Shown: positions 50,918 to 60,375, counted from the stretch's first letter. The stretch: DNA of 64,000 bases from an uncultured Bacteroidales bacterium (GCA_934716995.1 CAKUYO010000005.1:48211-112210); one strand, 5' to 3'. A program made the numbers and translations. Notes: generated by a model not told the origin, from the sequence alone.

Positions 50918-52054
50918 TTATTTCAGCAGGAACTTGTGTCCGTTCTGTATCACAATGCCGCGGTAGGTGCCGTCCACCTGTACGCCGAGCAGATTGTAGA
51001 GCGGTGCATTGGTTGCGGGGGTATAGGCATTGCCCATTCCCGTGGAAGTGGTGCAGGCGATATAAATCTCATCGGGGTTGAGTGTGAAATAGAAATCATA
51101 TTTGCCGGTTTCGCCTACGAGATACTTGCCTTCCGCAATGGTGATGTTGGAAGTGCTGCCGTCTTTGAGGGGTTCTATTACCCACGCCTGCTGTGCGCAG
51201 TGGTTGTACAATGTGAACGTATCGCCTTTTTTCAGTTCCATACCAAGCAGCATATACTCTGCGGTGTTCTCAGGGTTGATAACGGCGGCGGTGTAGGTCG
51301 TGCCTGCCATAATACCGTAGTCGCCGCTGCAAGGTGCGGCGAAAGAGCCTGTCAGGCAGATACGGGTACCGTCGAAGGTAAGCACTACATCGCCTTGGGT
51401 AGTGAGGACAAATACCACGTTGTTGTCTTTGTCATTCAGTATGTTATCCGATGAGCAGTCTTTGTCTAATGCCGTGTAACCGAAATGGAGATCCCATGTG
51501 CCGTTGGTAACTTTCATACGCAGGGTGTCGCCGGCGGCAAGGTCGGTGAATGTGTAGGTGGCAGGTGCTTCCGCCGTGGCTTTGCCGAGTTCGATGGCGT
51601 CGGTTTTCCATGCTTTTTCAGTGCCGACGAGTTCGGTATTGCCCGTGATGTAGTAGGTAGGCGTTTCTATGGTCGGGGTATAGGCGGACCAAGTGCCGTC
51701 GCCTTTGTCCCACGCACCGTCTGCTATGGTGTAGCAGTTGTTGTCTGCCGGGTTGGTCAAGTCCGCTGTCTGGTTCCATTTGCTGTCCCATGTAGGTGTG
51801 GTTGCCGAGGAGTTGTGGCGGACAAAGATGAGGGTTTGTGCCGCATCGGGAACATCTGTTTGGTAGTGAATGCCGTCGGCTGTAGTCATAAAGTCCGTGA
51901 ATGACTGGGTGATGCCCTCGCCTCCGAAATAGTTCACCGAAAATTTGGCGTCAGCCTGTTTCCAGTTGCTGTTGGGGACGAGGTAAATGGTTTTGGCGTT
52001 GATCGGGAATGTGCACACGAGTGCAGCAAACAATAATGGGATAGATTTTTTCAT
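50918..52054 (-). CDS. Secreted protein with carbohydrate-binding-like modules
   Basis: A 378-residue exported protein. Signal peptide 1-20 (ends INA-KT). The first module (TIYLVPNSNWKQADAKFSVNYFG...) looks like a CBM26-type or similar beta-sandwich; the second (PTYYITGNTELVGTEKAWKTDAIELGKATAEAPATYTF) resembles a SusE/SusF-like starch-binding fold; a third beta-domain follows. The last 30 residues (APLYNLLGVQVDGTYRGIVI..NGHKFLLK) match almost exactly the tail of the upstream amylase. It begins 62 bp after the amylase gene and is probably in the same transcript, acting as a glucan-binding partner. No catalytic residues seen. Confidence 0.72.
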   Translation of the reverse strand: MKKSIPLLFAALVCTFPINAKTIYLVPNSNWKQADAKFSVNYFGGEGITQSFTDFMTTADGIHYQTDVPDAAQTLIFVRHNSSATTPTWDSKWNQTADLTNPADNNCYTIADGAWDKGDGTWSAYTPTIETPTYYITGNTELVGTEKAWKTDAIELGKATAEAPATYTFTDLAAGDTLRMKVTNGTWDLHFGYTALDKDCSSDNILNDKDNNVVFVLTTQGDVVLTFDGTRICLTGSFAAPCSGDYGIMAGTTYTAAVINPENTAEYMLLGMELKKGDTFTLYNHCAQQAWVIEPLKDGSTSNITIAEGKYLVGETGKYDFYFTLNPDEIYIACTTSTGMGNAYTPATNAPLYNLLGVQVDGTYRGIVIQNGHKFLLK

Positions 52055-52116
52055 ACTGTGTATGTTTTAGATGGTTAGTAAATAATGAATTGGCTGTTTA
52101 TGGGTAATTTTTCCGT

Positions 52117-54498
52117 TTATTGCAGCAGGAACTTGTGCCCATTTTGTATGACAATGCCACGGTATGCGGCATCCACGGGCATACCGAGAATGTTATACAT
52201 CGGTGCGTTGCGGTCGAGTTCTGCGGGCGTGTATTCCGTTTCGTCAAGGGCGGTATAGATACAGTCGGGTTGCAGTTTCTCTGCGCCTGCCGACCATACA
52301 TAGCATACGTCTTCGTCCGTCCACAGGTCGGAGGTCTGCTCTTTTCCGCTGCCGCCGTTGAAGATAAAGTTCACTTCTTTTATGCTGGCATCGAACTGAT
52401 AGAAATAGAACCCGTTGGCGTTCTGTTGTGTCAGTTCCGTCCCCGGCCATTTGCCTGTGTACATCGTGGTAGTCGTACCGCTTTCCGCCCACGAATAGAG
52501 GTACACTTTCGCCCACGAAGCGGGCTTGTAGAACGATACGATGATGGGGGTGGTCTGCGGCTCTTTGCGGGTATAGGTATAGGTCTGTACGGCGGTCTCT
52601 GTGTTTGCCGTCTTGGCGTACGCCATTAGGGTAATGGTGTTGTTGATGGTAAACGACACCTCGCTGCCGCCTGCAATACGGGTGGCGGAGGTCTTCGGGT
52701 CGGTACCGTCAATGGTATAGTATATCTCTGCCGTCTCGGTGCCGCCGATGGTCTTCATCTCTATTTGGAGCGTCTCGGTCTTGAATGTGGTGCTGCCCGG
52801 GGTAACGACCAATTTGGGTGCCACCGCCTGCGTGGTCCGTATCCATATCGCATAGCCTGTCCCCGCTGCGGCTTGGGTGTAGCCTGTTTGGGATGCCGAT
52901 ACGCGGTTGCCGAGTTCGAGAAGTAGTGTGCCGTTCTTGCCTGTTACCGTCGCGCAGTAGCCGCTTGCGTCGCCCTCGTCGGATACACTGCTCTCCGAGT
53001 GTACGCCTACCGTCTTGCGTGCCAGCACCATAGGTGCGATGGCGTCTTTGTACTCTTTCCAGTGCGGATAGAAGACGCACGGTACACCCGGCATAGAGAG
53101 GATGAACGCATTGGCTTGCAGCACTTTCGCTTTCATCGCTGTGGTCATCGAGTTGCCCTTGCCACCGAACTCGTTGTCGTCGCGCTGGTAGGTGTCGTGG
53201 CTGTCCACAAACGTTACGGCGTATTTGCCTTTGCCCAAACCCAATAAACCGGGAGCCTTGCAGCCCGAGTAGTTGCCTGCGGCAAGCGAATTGTTGAACG
53301 CATCGTATTTCGTACCGAAATCGAAGGTCAGCGTGTTGCACCCTGCGTCCTGTATGCGGCTCCAGAGGGTGTTCTTGTTGCCGTCCCAGTATTCCATTAC
53401 CGAGAAATAGTTGCCGGCGGCGCGGTTGTATTCGTTGATGTGCGAGTTGTGGAAACCCTTGCAGTAGTCGTACCGCCAGCCGTCGTACTGCATCTCGTTC
53501 TTCATCCATTGCAGGTAGGCGCAGAACATCTGGCGCACCGAGGCGTTTTGGTGGTCCCAGTCGCGGGCGGCGGCGTAGTTCGCCTCGCTGCCGTAGCCGT
53601 CGTCGGCGGCTCCTGTGGCTTTGCCCTTGCACGTACCTGCCCCGCTGTCGCTGTTCATCTCGTCGGTCTTGCATATCCACGACGCATCGGGGCTGAACGA
53701 ACCGTATTTGCCGAAGTCCTCCGTGTAGAAATCGCACCAACTCGATTTGTTGTCGGTATGGTTGATGACGATGTCGGCTATCACTTTCGCACCCCCTGCG
53801 TGCAGGTTACCGATCAGTGTCTCGAGGTCGGCACGGCTGCCCCACGCCGAGTTCTGGTTGCAGTACTGCGCAGGGTGGTAGCCTACGCCCGAGGCTTTTG
53901 CCGAGGGCGGAAGCCATACGAGGTCGAAATAAGCGGCTATCTCGCCCGACTCCGCCGACAGGTTCTGCCAGCGGGTGCTGCCGTGTTTCAGTCCGCTTGT
54001 TTTGTAGGAGTCCCAGTAGAATGCCTGCAGCATCACATCTCCGCACTGCGAGGGCACCGAGGTGGAGTAGGTAACCGGTTCCTCGGGTTCGGGAGTAGGG
54101 TCGGGTGTCTCCGGGTTCCCGGGGGTGCTGCCGCAGTCTTTGCCCTCTTCGATATACCACATATCGCTCTTATATTGCATCTTTATATAGATGTCATACG
54201 TGCCTGCGGTGTTGCAGGTCAGCCCTGTGGAGGAGGCGGTGAATGAGGTATATGCCCCGTATGGGTCAAGGGCGGCAATCGGCCATGCGGTGGCACTGCC
54301 TTGGTCGTAGCAGGTCAGTACGTCGCCCGCTTGGAGTGCCACGCAGGCGGCTTTGTACTGGGTGCGTCCCTGTATATCCGCCTCGCTCATAGCGGCGGCG
54401 GGATAGTCGGTGGTGCCGTTTACGCGCACAAAGAACGGTTCCGCCCACGCAGACACACTCAGTGCAATGATACACAAGAACAGGTAAACTTTCTTCAT
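52117..54498 (-). CDS. Secreted GH13 alpha-amylase with starch-binding module
   Basis: A 793-residue exported enzyme. Signal peptide 1-19 (ends SAWA-EP), an N-terminal beta-domain, then the GH13 barrel (about 155-560): DIVINHTDN, DGWRYDYCKGF (nucleophile Asp), FSVMEYWDG (acid/base Glu) and TFVDSHDT (third acid). After the barrel come a chitobiase/FN3-like module with TIDGTDPKTSATR and a CBM26-type starch-binding module (ASWAKVYLYSWAE, TGKWPGTELTQ). The tail APMYNILGMPVDAAYRGIVI..NGHKFLLQ is the short Bacteroidales type. The ATG at 54498 gives the signal peptide and sits downstream of a consensus promoter. Expected to cut starch at the cell surface or outside. Confidence 0.92.
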   Translation of the reverse strand: MKKVYLFLCIIALSVSAWAEPFFVRVNGTTDYPAAAMSEADIQGRTQYKAACVALQAGDVLTCYDQGSATAWPIAALDPYGAYTSFTASSTGLTCNTAGTYDIYIKMQYKSDMWYIEEGKDCGSTPGNPETPDPTPEPEEPVTYSTSVPSQCGDVMLQAFYWDSYKTSGLKHGSTRWQNLSAESGEIAAYFDLVWLPPSAKASGVGYHPAQYCNQNSAWGSRADLETLIGNLHAGGAKVIADIVINHTDNKSSWCDFYTEDFGKYGSFSPDASWICKTDEMNSDSGAGTCKGKATGAADDGYGSEANYAAARDWDHQNASVRQMFCAYLQWMKNEMQYDGWRYDYCKGFHNSHINEYNRAAGNYFSVMEYWDGNKNTLWSRIQDAGCNTLTFDFGTKYDAFNNSLAAGNYSGCKAPGLLGLGKGKYAVTFVDSHDTYQRDDNEFGGKGNSMTTAMKAKVLQANAFILSMPGVPCVFYPHWKEYKDAIAPMVLARKTVGVHSESSVSDEGDASGYCATVTGKNGTLLLELGNRVSASQTGYTQAAAGTGYAIWIRTTQAVAPKLVVTPGSTTFKTETLQIEMKTIGGTETAEIYYTIDGTDPKTSATRIAGGSEVSFTINNTITLMAYAKTANTETAVQTYTYTRKEPQTTPIIVSFYKPASWAKVYLYSWAESGTTTTMYTGKWPGTELTQQNANGFYFYQFDASIKEVNFIFNGGSGKEQTSDLWTDEDVCYVWSAGAEKLQPDCIYTALDETEYTPAELDRNAPMYNILGMPVDAAYRGIVIQNGHKFLLQ

Positions 54499-54548
54499 CG
54501 AAAAAATTAAATCTAAGGTTAATACACAAAAATAATTCAAAAACACCG

Positions 54549-54580
54549 CAAAGATAGTATATTTCTATGAGATTTGCAAA
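54549..54580 (-). promoter_or_regulatory. Promoter of the amylase operon
   Basis: Minus strand: TTTG (54577-54580), 20-nt spacer, TATCTTTG (54549-54556), 51 bp before the ATG. Confidence 0.78.
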
Positions 54581-54700
54581 TCTATGTTCATTTACCCATT
54601 GCAACCGCATCATAACAATATCTATTATACACTTTATGCAATATATATAGTGTATAAAGTGTATAAAAAGACGGCTTATGCATAGGCTAAACACCAATCT

Positions 54701-54734
54701 TTTCTACGTCCTTTCTACGTCTTTTCTACGTAAT
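54701..54734. repeat. 11-bp array, inverted copy of 2800-2833
   Basis: A perfect 34-bp reverse complement of the array at 2800-2833. It is in the 375-bp non-coding stretch between the divergent amylase and ccsBA genes, which otherwise holds the amylase promoter and an AT-rich 9-bp repeat (GTGTATAAA). Confidence 0.85.
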
Positions 54735-54873
54735 TGGTACTATGAAGCATAGGGACTGCATATTGTGTATATTTTACGGTTGTCCTTTTAATTTACCTAT
54801 TTTTAGGTATGGTTTCCCGCTGTGCAACGGTATGGTTCTTGTATTCTCTCCCGTTGGTCTTATCGGAATGATT

Positions 54874-56988
54874 ATGCAGAGATACATCAGAAATATCGCT
54901 TTTTCGTTGATGGGCGTGATAGCCGTGTTGCTTGTGATAGCCACCGTTGTGGAGAAACTGTGCGGAACGGAGATGGCGGTGCATTGGTTCTATACCGCCC
55001 CATGGACGATTGCGCTGTGGGCGTTGGCGGTGCTGTTCGGCGGCCGGTATGTCATCGCGGCTTTCCGCAGCGGCGGAATGCGTTGGTCGGTGTTCGGCAT
55101 CCATTTGGCGTTTGTGGTGATTCTGCTCGGGGCAATGCTTACCCATACCTTCGGCATCGAGGGGGCTGTACCTCTCCGTATAGGCGAGAGTACTAATACG
55201 TATTTTACTAGGAAAGGAACAGAGAAAGAATTGCCGTTTACGGTTACATTGGACGATTTCCAAGTGCAGTACTATGCCGGAACCGCCACCCCTGAGGATT
55301 ACTTGAGCCGTATTTCTATCCGCTCGGCAGACGAAACCGCCACGGCGGAACTGTCTATGAATCATATCTTCCGCTATCGCAGTTGGCGGTTCTATCAGTC
55401 GTCTTATGACGAGGATGCAGGCGGTTGTACATTGTTGCTGACCCACGACCCCGCCGGCATAGCCGTTACCTATGCGGGGTATATCCTGTTGCTGGTGAGT
55501 ATGCTGCTGTATCTGTTTGTGCCGAAAAAGGCTTGTAAGGTTTTTAAGGTCTCTAAGGGTGTTAAGAGCATCACAATGGCACTGCTGCTATTGCTGCCAT
55601 TGTCGGCTGCGGCTGCCCCCAAGACGCTGCAACGCCCGGTGGCGGAGACTTTCGGCAACCTCTATGTGGAATACAACGGGCGCATCTGCCCGATGTCGGT
55701 GCTGGCGAACGATGTATGCACCAAACTCTACGGGCATAACTATTACCGTGCCGAAGACGGTACCCGCTACACGGCGGAGCAGGTGCTGACGGGTATTCTG
55801 TTCCACTACAACGACTGGGCGCAGGTGCCGCTCCGGCAATCGCGCAAACCGCAGCAGAACCGTGAACGGGAGATGGTCTTCCGTATGGTGGCGGGCGGTT
55901 CGCTGCTGAAGATTTGGCCTTCTGCGCACGGCTGGTGCGACATCAATTCGGCAGGAGCGGCGGACAGCCTGTCGCACGACGAGTGGAATTTCCGTATGTA
56001 TGCCCTCCAGTACGTGGCGTACGACCTGATGCAGGGGCGGAACATCGAAGCCAATGAGACACTCAAAAAGATACGCCTCTACCAGCAGAAATACGTCGGT
56101 ACGGACGACCTCCCCACCGAAGCGCATTTCCGTGCCGAGCAACGCTGGGCGGAGTTCCCCTATACCAAACCCTTGGCAATGGTTGTTATCACGTTGGGGC
56201 TGCTGTTCTTCCTGGTTTATTGCATTGCGCAGGGGCGCGGAAAGACGCTGCCCCGCTGGTGGCAAATACTCAATACGGTCTGTCTGGCGGCGATATGGCT
56301 GTTCCTTACGGCTATGCTTGCTTGGCGTTGGTACGTCAGCGGGCATATCCCGTTGAGCAACGGACACGAGACCATGCAGTCCCTCGCCTGGTTTATTATG
56401 CTGCTGGGTTTGATTTCCGACCTCCCCAACCCCTCCAAAGGAGGGGCTGATAGAGCATCTGTGAACCCCCTCTCTGAGGGGGTAGGGGGAGTCTTGCTAC
56501 TTGCCTCTATGCCCCTCCTCGTCAGTATGATGTCTGCCTCCAATCCGCAGATCACCCACTTGATGCCCGTCTTGCAGTCGCCGCTGCTGAGTCTGCACGT
56601 AAGTATCATTATGCTCAGTTACGCCCTCTTGGCGTTTGTGATGCTCAATAGCGTTGTGGCATTGTGCGGCAAGGCGGAGCGGCAGCAACGACTGATGTGT
56701 TTTTCCCGCACGCTCCTGCGCCCTGCTGTGTGCTGCTTGGCTGTCGGAATATTCCTCGGTGCGGTATGGGCGAATGTGTCGTGGGGACGCTATTGGGGCT
56801 GGGACCCGAAAGAGGTCTGGGCGTTGATTACGCTGCTCGTCTATGCCGCTCCGCTGCATGCGCAGTCGCTGCCGTTCTTCCGTCGTCCGCGCGTGTTCCA
56901 TATCTATTGCCTGCTGGCGTTCCTCTCCGTGCTATTCACCTATTTCGGGGTCAATTTCCTCCTCGGCGGCTTGCACGCCTACGCCTGA
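54874..56988 (+). CDS. ccsBA: Cytochrome c biogenesis protein CcsBA (ResB-CcsA fusion)
   Basis: A 704-residue inner-membrane protein that moves and attaches heme to apocytochromes c. The N-terminal half is ResB/CcsB-like with three membrane segments and a periplasmic domain; the C-terminal half is CcsA with six or more helices and the heme-handling WWD motif WGRYWGWDPKEVWALITLLVY. Between two CcsA helices, about 24 residues (LPNPSKGGADRASV then NPLSEGVGG) are encoded by a palindromic repeat at 56419-56493 that reads through in frame. The ATG at 54874 (MQRYIRNIAFSLMGVIAV) is preferred to upstream starts by the membrane helix. Cytochrome c targets are outside the window. Confidence 0.92.
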   Translation: MQRYIRNIAFSLMGVIAVLLVIATVVEKLCGTEMAVHWFYTAPWTIALWALAVLFGGRYVIAAFRSGGMRWSVFGIHLAFVVILLGAMLTHTFGIEGAVPLRIGESTNTYFTRKGTEKELPFTVTLDDFQVQYYAGTATPEDYLSRISIRSADETATAELSMNHIFRYRSWRFYQSSYDEDAGGCTLLLTHDPAGIAVTYAGYILLLVSMLLYLFVPKKACKVFKVSKGVKSITMALLLLLPLSAAAAPKTLQRPVAETFGNLYVEYNGRICPMSVLANDVCTKLYGHNYYRAEDGTRYTAEQVLTGILFHYNDWAQVPLRQSRKPQQNREREMVFRMVAGGSLLKIWPSAHGWCDINSAGAADSLSHDEWNFRMYALQYVAYDLMQGRNIEANETLKKIRLYQQKYVGTDDLPTEAHFRAEQRWAEFPYTKPLAMVVITLGLLFFLVYCIAQGRGKTLPRWWQILNTVCLAAIWLFLTAMLAWRWYVSGHIPLSNGHETMQSLAWFIMLLGLISDLPNPSKGGADRASVNPLSEGVGGVLLLASMPLLVSMMSASNPQITHLMPVLQSPLLSLHVSIIMLSYALLAFVMLNSVVALCGKAERQQRLMCFSRTLLRPAVCCLAVGIFLGAVWANVSWGRYWGWDPKEVWALITLLVYAAPLHAQSLPFFRRPRVFHIYCLLAFLSVLFTYFGVNFLLGGLHAYA
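56419..56493. repeat. Palindromic Bacteroidota repeat inserted in ccsBA
   Basis: CCTCCCCAACCCCTCC with GGAGGGG forms one hairpin and CCCCCTCTCTGAGGGGG a second; the two halves are inverted versions of each other. This GC-clamp repeat is familiar from intergenic spots of other Bacteroidota, but here it is in frame. Confidence 0.85.
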
Positions 56989-57006
56989 CAAGCAAAGAAA
57001 CATACA

Positions 57007-57040
57007 AAGAGGCTACCTGTACTTGTCAGGCAGCCTCTTT
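57007..57040. terminator. Bidirectional terminator after ccsBA
   Basis: Stem AAAGAGGCT.CCTG / CAGG.AGCCTCTTT between convergent genes. Confidence 0.82.
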
Positions 57041-57067
57041 GTGTATCGCATCCTTTTTTAGGGGTTG

Positions 57068-57547
57068 TTATTCATCGTGATGATGATGCTCTGCATCGGG
57101 CGAGAGGACGATGTTACGCGCCACGAACGACTGGTTGCCGGCGGCGTCGGTGCAATACACCATCAGATGGTAATCGCCCGCTTTGGCATTGGCGGGGATG
57201 ACTACATCGTGCGAGTGGATGTGCTGGTTGCGCCCCGAAATCTCGTACGACTGCTTGAAATAGAACACCACACTGTCCTCGGCAGCACGTGCAGGAGCCT
57301 TATGCCCGTGGTGGTCGAAGTTGTTGTGCACCTCCACCATATAACCTGCCAACGCTACATCGTCGGACAAGTCCATCTCGAGGTGCATACTCTCGCCGGT
57401 CCGCACTTCCTCGCCCTCTTCGGGTTCGGACAGCGAGATAACCGGTTTGGTGGTGTCGGCGTCTTGCTTTTCACAACCGATGAACACCAAGCATGTGAAC
57501 ACGAAGCACATAAGTGCCGGAACGGAAACAAAAACATTTGTTTTCAT
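57068..57547 (-). CDS. DUF4625 lipoprotein with His-rich tail
   Basis: A 159-residue lipoprotein: lipobox FIGC, then KPVISLSEPEEGEEVRTGESMHLEMDLSDDVALAGYMVEVHNNFDHHGH, the DUF4625 pattern, in an Ig-like fold. The protein ends DAEHHHHDE and has a NNFDHHGH loop, both likely to bind a metal. It starts 12 bp after a TonB-dependent receptor gene. Together with the Cys/His-rich first gene this suggests a metal-uptake operon (zinc or copper are candidates). Confidence 0.82.
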   Translation of the reverse strand: MKTNVFVSVPALMCFVFTCLVFIGCEKQDADTTKPVISLSEPEEGEEVRTGESMHLEMDLSDDVALAGYMVEVHNNFDHHGHKAPARAAEDSVVFYFKQSYEISGRNQHIHSHDVVIPANAKAGDYHLMVYCTDAAGNQSFVARNIVLSPDAEHHHHDE

Positions 57548-57559
57548 AATGATAAATAA

Positions 57560-59635
57560 TTAAAAAGTGAAACGAATAGTTGTTTGTATATCTATACCCG
57601 CCTCGGGGAGTTCTATCTTGCGATAGAAACTGAGGTGGTTGAGATATGCCTTGTTGAGTAAGTTGTTGCCTTGCAGGACGATGGACATTCTGCCTTTCGG
57701 AAGCGGAATATCCACGCTTGCCACGGCGTGCAGGAGGGTGTAGCCGGGTGTGGGGTCTTCGTTGTGGGCTATATGCCGTTGCGGGGCTACCGTCTGGCAC
57801 TCTATCTCGAGTCGCCACAGGCGGTCTTCCCAGCCGATACTGTTGCGCATGGAAGCCGGCGGAGAGAACGGCAAGGCGGTGTGGCTCTGCAGGTTGTATG
57901 TATGCACATATTCACCGAGCAGCGTATAGTAGAGCCGTGCCACGAGGCGCACTTTGGTACGCAGTTCGCCGCCGGCAAAGAGCGCGGGCGAGTCGGTGTA
58001 GCGGTATATCTGCCCCGCATCGGGCAGGTCGGACCATAGTCCTGTCGGGCGCAGATAGATATAATGGGTGTAGTAACTGACAAACGGCGATACGCTCACT
58101 TCCACACGCTCATGCGTATAGCGGTACGACACATCGGCCTGCCACCCCTGTTCGCTCGGCAGACTGTTGTCCCCTCTCTCGTGGCGGAAAGCGCCGTGGT
58201 GTACACCGTTGCTTGCCAGTTCGTTGACCGAAGGCATACGGAACGCCCTGCCTATATGTATCTGCAGTTGGTGGCGGAGTGTCTTGTACTCCGCACCGGC
58301 GGCAAGCGAGTAGTTGTGCAGGTGCCGCCGTATCTCCTGCACGGTCGAGTCGTGCGGCTGACTGTGTATATAGCCGTAGTCATAGCGGAGTGCCGCGCTG
58401 AATGTCCAGCAGGGCAACGGCAACCAGTTGACCAGGTAGTACGCCCCCGCTTCGGCACGTTGGTAAGCCGGTATCAGGAACGAATAGCCGCCGATGCTGT
58501 TGTGCTGATACATAGCCGATACGCCCGCATAATGCTCCCACTCGGTGGAAGGCGTGAAGCGCATCTGCAGGTTAGCCGAAGCCGTATGCAGGTGCAGCAT
58601 CAACTCTTTGTCGGGGTCCACGGCAGGCGGCTGCTGCCCGAGTACGTGCGTATGGAAGCGGCTCCACTCCTCGCGGTGGTTGAGTTGGTAGCCGAGGGTG
58701 AGGGTGGTCTGTGTGAAACCGTGCGTCCAACGGTTGCAGGAAGTAACTTTCAGGTGGTTGACGCTGCTGAACGGCAAGGCGATGTCCCAACGGTTGCCCG
58801 CGCTGTCCAACTGCGCCGCATTGGGGATACCGTGCGCCCCGCTGAAGAAACCCGCTTTCTGGTAGGTGTCGCTCAGCGTCAGTTCGCTGCGGTAGCCGCC
58901 CCGCTGATACACCAGCAGGGCATTGCCGCTGCGCTCCAGTCCCGCCGTGTTTTGCAACCGCCGCTTGCGGATAGGCAGACGCATACTGAGGTAGGTGAAA
59001 CTGTCGGCAGGCACGCTGTAATCCGCCCAATGCCGCTCGCTGTAGCGCAGGCGGGCATACCAGTGTCCGCGCTTCAGGTAGCACATAGCCGTGCCGCCCA
59101 AACCGATATTGACGGTCTGGCAACGCAGGGCAATCTCCGCCCCCAAGGTATCGTTCCGGGGAATGGCGGGTGGGAGTATCTCTATCACTCCGCCCATGGC
59201 ATCGCTGCCGTAGAGAACGGAAGCCGGACCTTTGACAATCCGCACGCCGTCCACGTTGTTGGCATCTATTTCCAAACCATGGTCAGCACCCCATTGCTGA
59301 CCTTCCTGTTTGATGTTGTTCTCCGCCACGGCTATACGCTGAAAGCCCAAACCGCGTATCATCGGTTTGCTGAACCCCACACCGATGTCCATCGATTGTA
59401 CACCGGGGGTGTGCGACAAAGTACTCATCAGGCTATGCCCTGCACGCAGGTGCATCTCGTCGGACGACACCTGTTCTGCTGATTGGGTAGCCAATACCGC
59501 ATGCTCCGCTTTGCGGGAGGCGGTAACGCTGATTTCTTGGAACTCAACGCTCCTGATAGAGTCTGTGGTCTGTGCGTACAGCGGGACGAATGAACAAACA
59601 GGGAGCAAAAGCCCCGTAAAAATGATTTTGTTCAT
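57560..59635 (-). CDS. TonB-dependent receptor, probably for a metal
   Basis: A 691-residue outer-membrane receptor. After the signal peptide (ends LYAQ) the TonB box region and plug show FQEISVTASRKAEHAVLATQSAEQVSSDEM, LSHTPGVQSMDIGVGFSKPMIRGLGFQRIAVAENN, QQWGADHGLEIDANNVDGVRIVKGPASVLYGSDAMGGVIEI. The C-terminal strand ends TTIRFTF. The plug with QWGADH resembles receptors of the ZnuD type. It lies between a Cys/His-rich small protein and a DUF4625 His-tailed lipoprotein, all on one transcript. Confidence 0.88.
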   Translation of the reverse strand: MNKIIFTGLLLPVCSFVPLYAQTTDSIRSVEFQEISVTASRKAEHAVLATQSAEQVSSDEMHLRAGHSLMSTLSHTPGVQSMDIGVGFSKPMIRGLGFQRIAVAENNIKQEGQQWGADHGLEIDANNVDGVRIVKGPASVLYGSDAMGGVIEILPPAIPRNDTLGAEIALRCQTVNIGLGGTAMCYLKRGHWYARLRYSERHWADYSVPADSFTYLSMRLPIRKRRLQNTAGLERSGNALLVYQRGGYRSELTLSDTYQKAGFFSGAHGIPNAAQLDSAGNRWDIALPFSSVNHLKVTSCNRWTHGFTQTTLTLGYQLNHREEWSRFHTHVLGQQPPAVDPDKELMLHLHTASANLQMRFTPSTEWEHYAGVSAMYQHNSIGGYSFLIPAYQRAEAGAYYLVNWLPLPCWTFSAALRYDYGYIHSQPHDSTVQEIRRHLHNYSLAAGAEYKTLRHQLQIHIGRAFRMPSVNELASNGVHHGAFRHERGDNSLPSEQGWQADVSYRYTHERVEVSVSPFVSYYTHYIYLRPTGLWSDLPDAGQIYRYTDSPALFAGGELRTKVRLVARLYYTLLGEYVHTYNLQSHTALPFSPPASMRNSIGWEDRLWRLEIECQTVAPQRHIAHNEDPTPGYTLLHAVASVDIPLPKGRMSIVLQGNNLLNKAYLNHLSFYRKIELPEAGIDIQTTIRFTF

Positions 59636-59673
59636 AGTCTCTGTCTGTAAATAATAGGATTGATACTACAATA

Positions 59674-60039
59674 TCAACCTGCCACAGGCGGAGCGCGAAG
59701 AGAATAATAGTGGGAAAATGTATATATGGGCGAGACAGACTCTCCCGCCAAAAGAGTGGCAAACCATACCGGCACGGGCGACTGCACGTAGCCAACCGCC
59801 GCCGTGGACAGCGAGAAGGTAAAGTCGCATATCGGGCAGTGATGCTCGTCAGCATAATCGTCTGTCAGTACCGCATCGGAGGAACAAGGCTGTGCATCGT
59901 CCAAAGCGGCGACGGAACAGCAGACAGACACCGTCTCTGCACACACATCGTGCCGGTGAAAATCCTTCACCAACAGCACTTGCGCATATACTGCCAGCAG
60001 CAATACCGCCACAAACTGTGTGTACAACCGTCTTTTCAT
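59674..60039 (-). CDS. Small exported Cys/His-rich protein
   Basis: A 121-residue protein with an N-terminal signal or anchor helix and clustered ligands: HRHDVC, VCCSV, and DEHHCPICDF, followed by a short hydrophobic segment and ending SLRAPPVAG. The pattern suggests metal binding in the periplasm. I do not recognise a named family. It is the first gene of the receptor operon, and the ATG at 60039 is chosen because the promoter lies just upstream. Confidence 0.72.
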   Translation of the reverse strand: MKRRLYTQFVAVLLLAVYAQVLLVKDFHRHDVCAETVSVCCSVAALDDAQPCSSDAVLTDDYADEHHCPICDFTFSLSTAAVGYVQSPVPVWFATLLAGESVSPIYTFSHYYSLRAPPVAG

Positions 60040-60076
60040 AGATAAGCGTATGCTATCTTTTGATGTAAAAACGCTG

Positions 60077-60108
60077 CAAATGTATAGCAATTTATTGGAT
60101 TAAGCAAA
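60077..60108 (-). promoter_or_regulatory. Promoter of the putative metal-uptake operon
   Basis: Minus strand: TTTG (60105-60108), 20-nt spacer, TACATTTG (60077-60084), 38 bp before the ATG. The rest of the 400-bp gap to the next gene (60040-60439) shows no gene and no clear metal-regulator box I can name. Confidence 0.75.
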
Positions 60109-60375
60109 TTTTTGTCTGATTATTTTGTTGTTTTTAATACAAAATGTATAAACTGCAATGTGCATATAACAATCCGCTATATTCCGTATAATGTATGGTG
60201 GCAGATTGGTGCAAAAGCCTTGTAAATGTGGTTGATGAACAAGGAGTGGTAGGGTAGTTGTAGGGCGATAGATACAATGCCGGAGGTTACCTGTGCAGTT
60301 CTGTGCCACTGCATATGTCGAGGTGTGTTTTGCTACTTCCTTATCGCAATTTGACAGAAAACCATACTTGTATTA

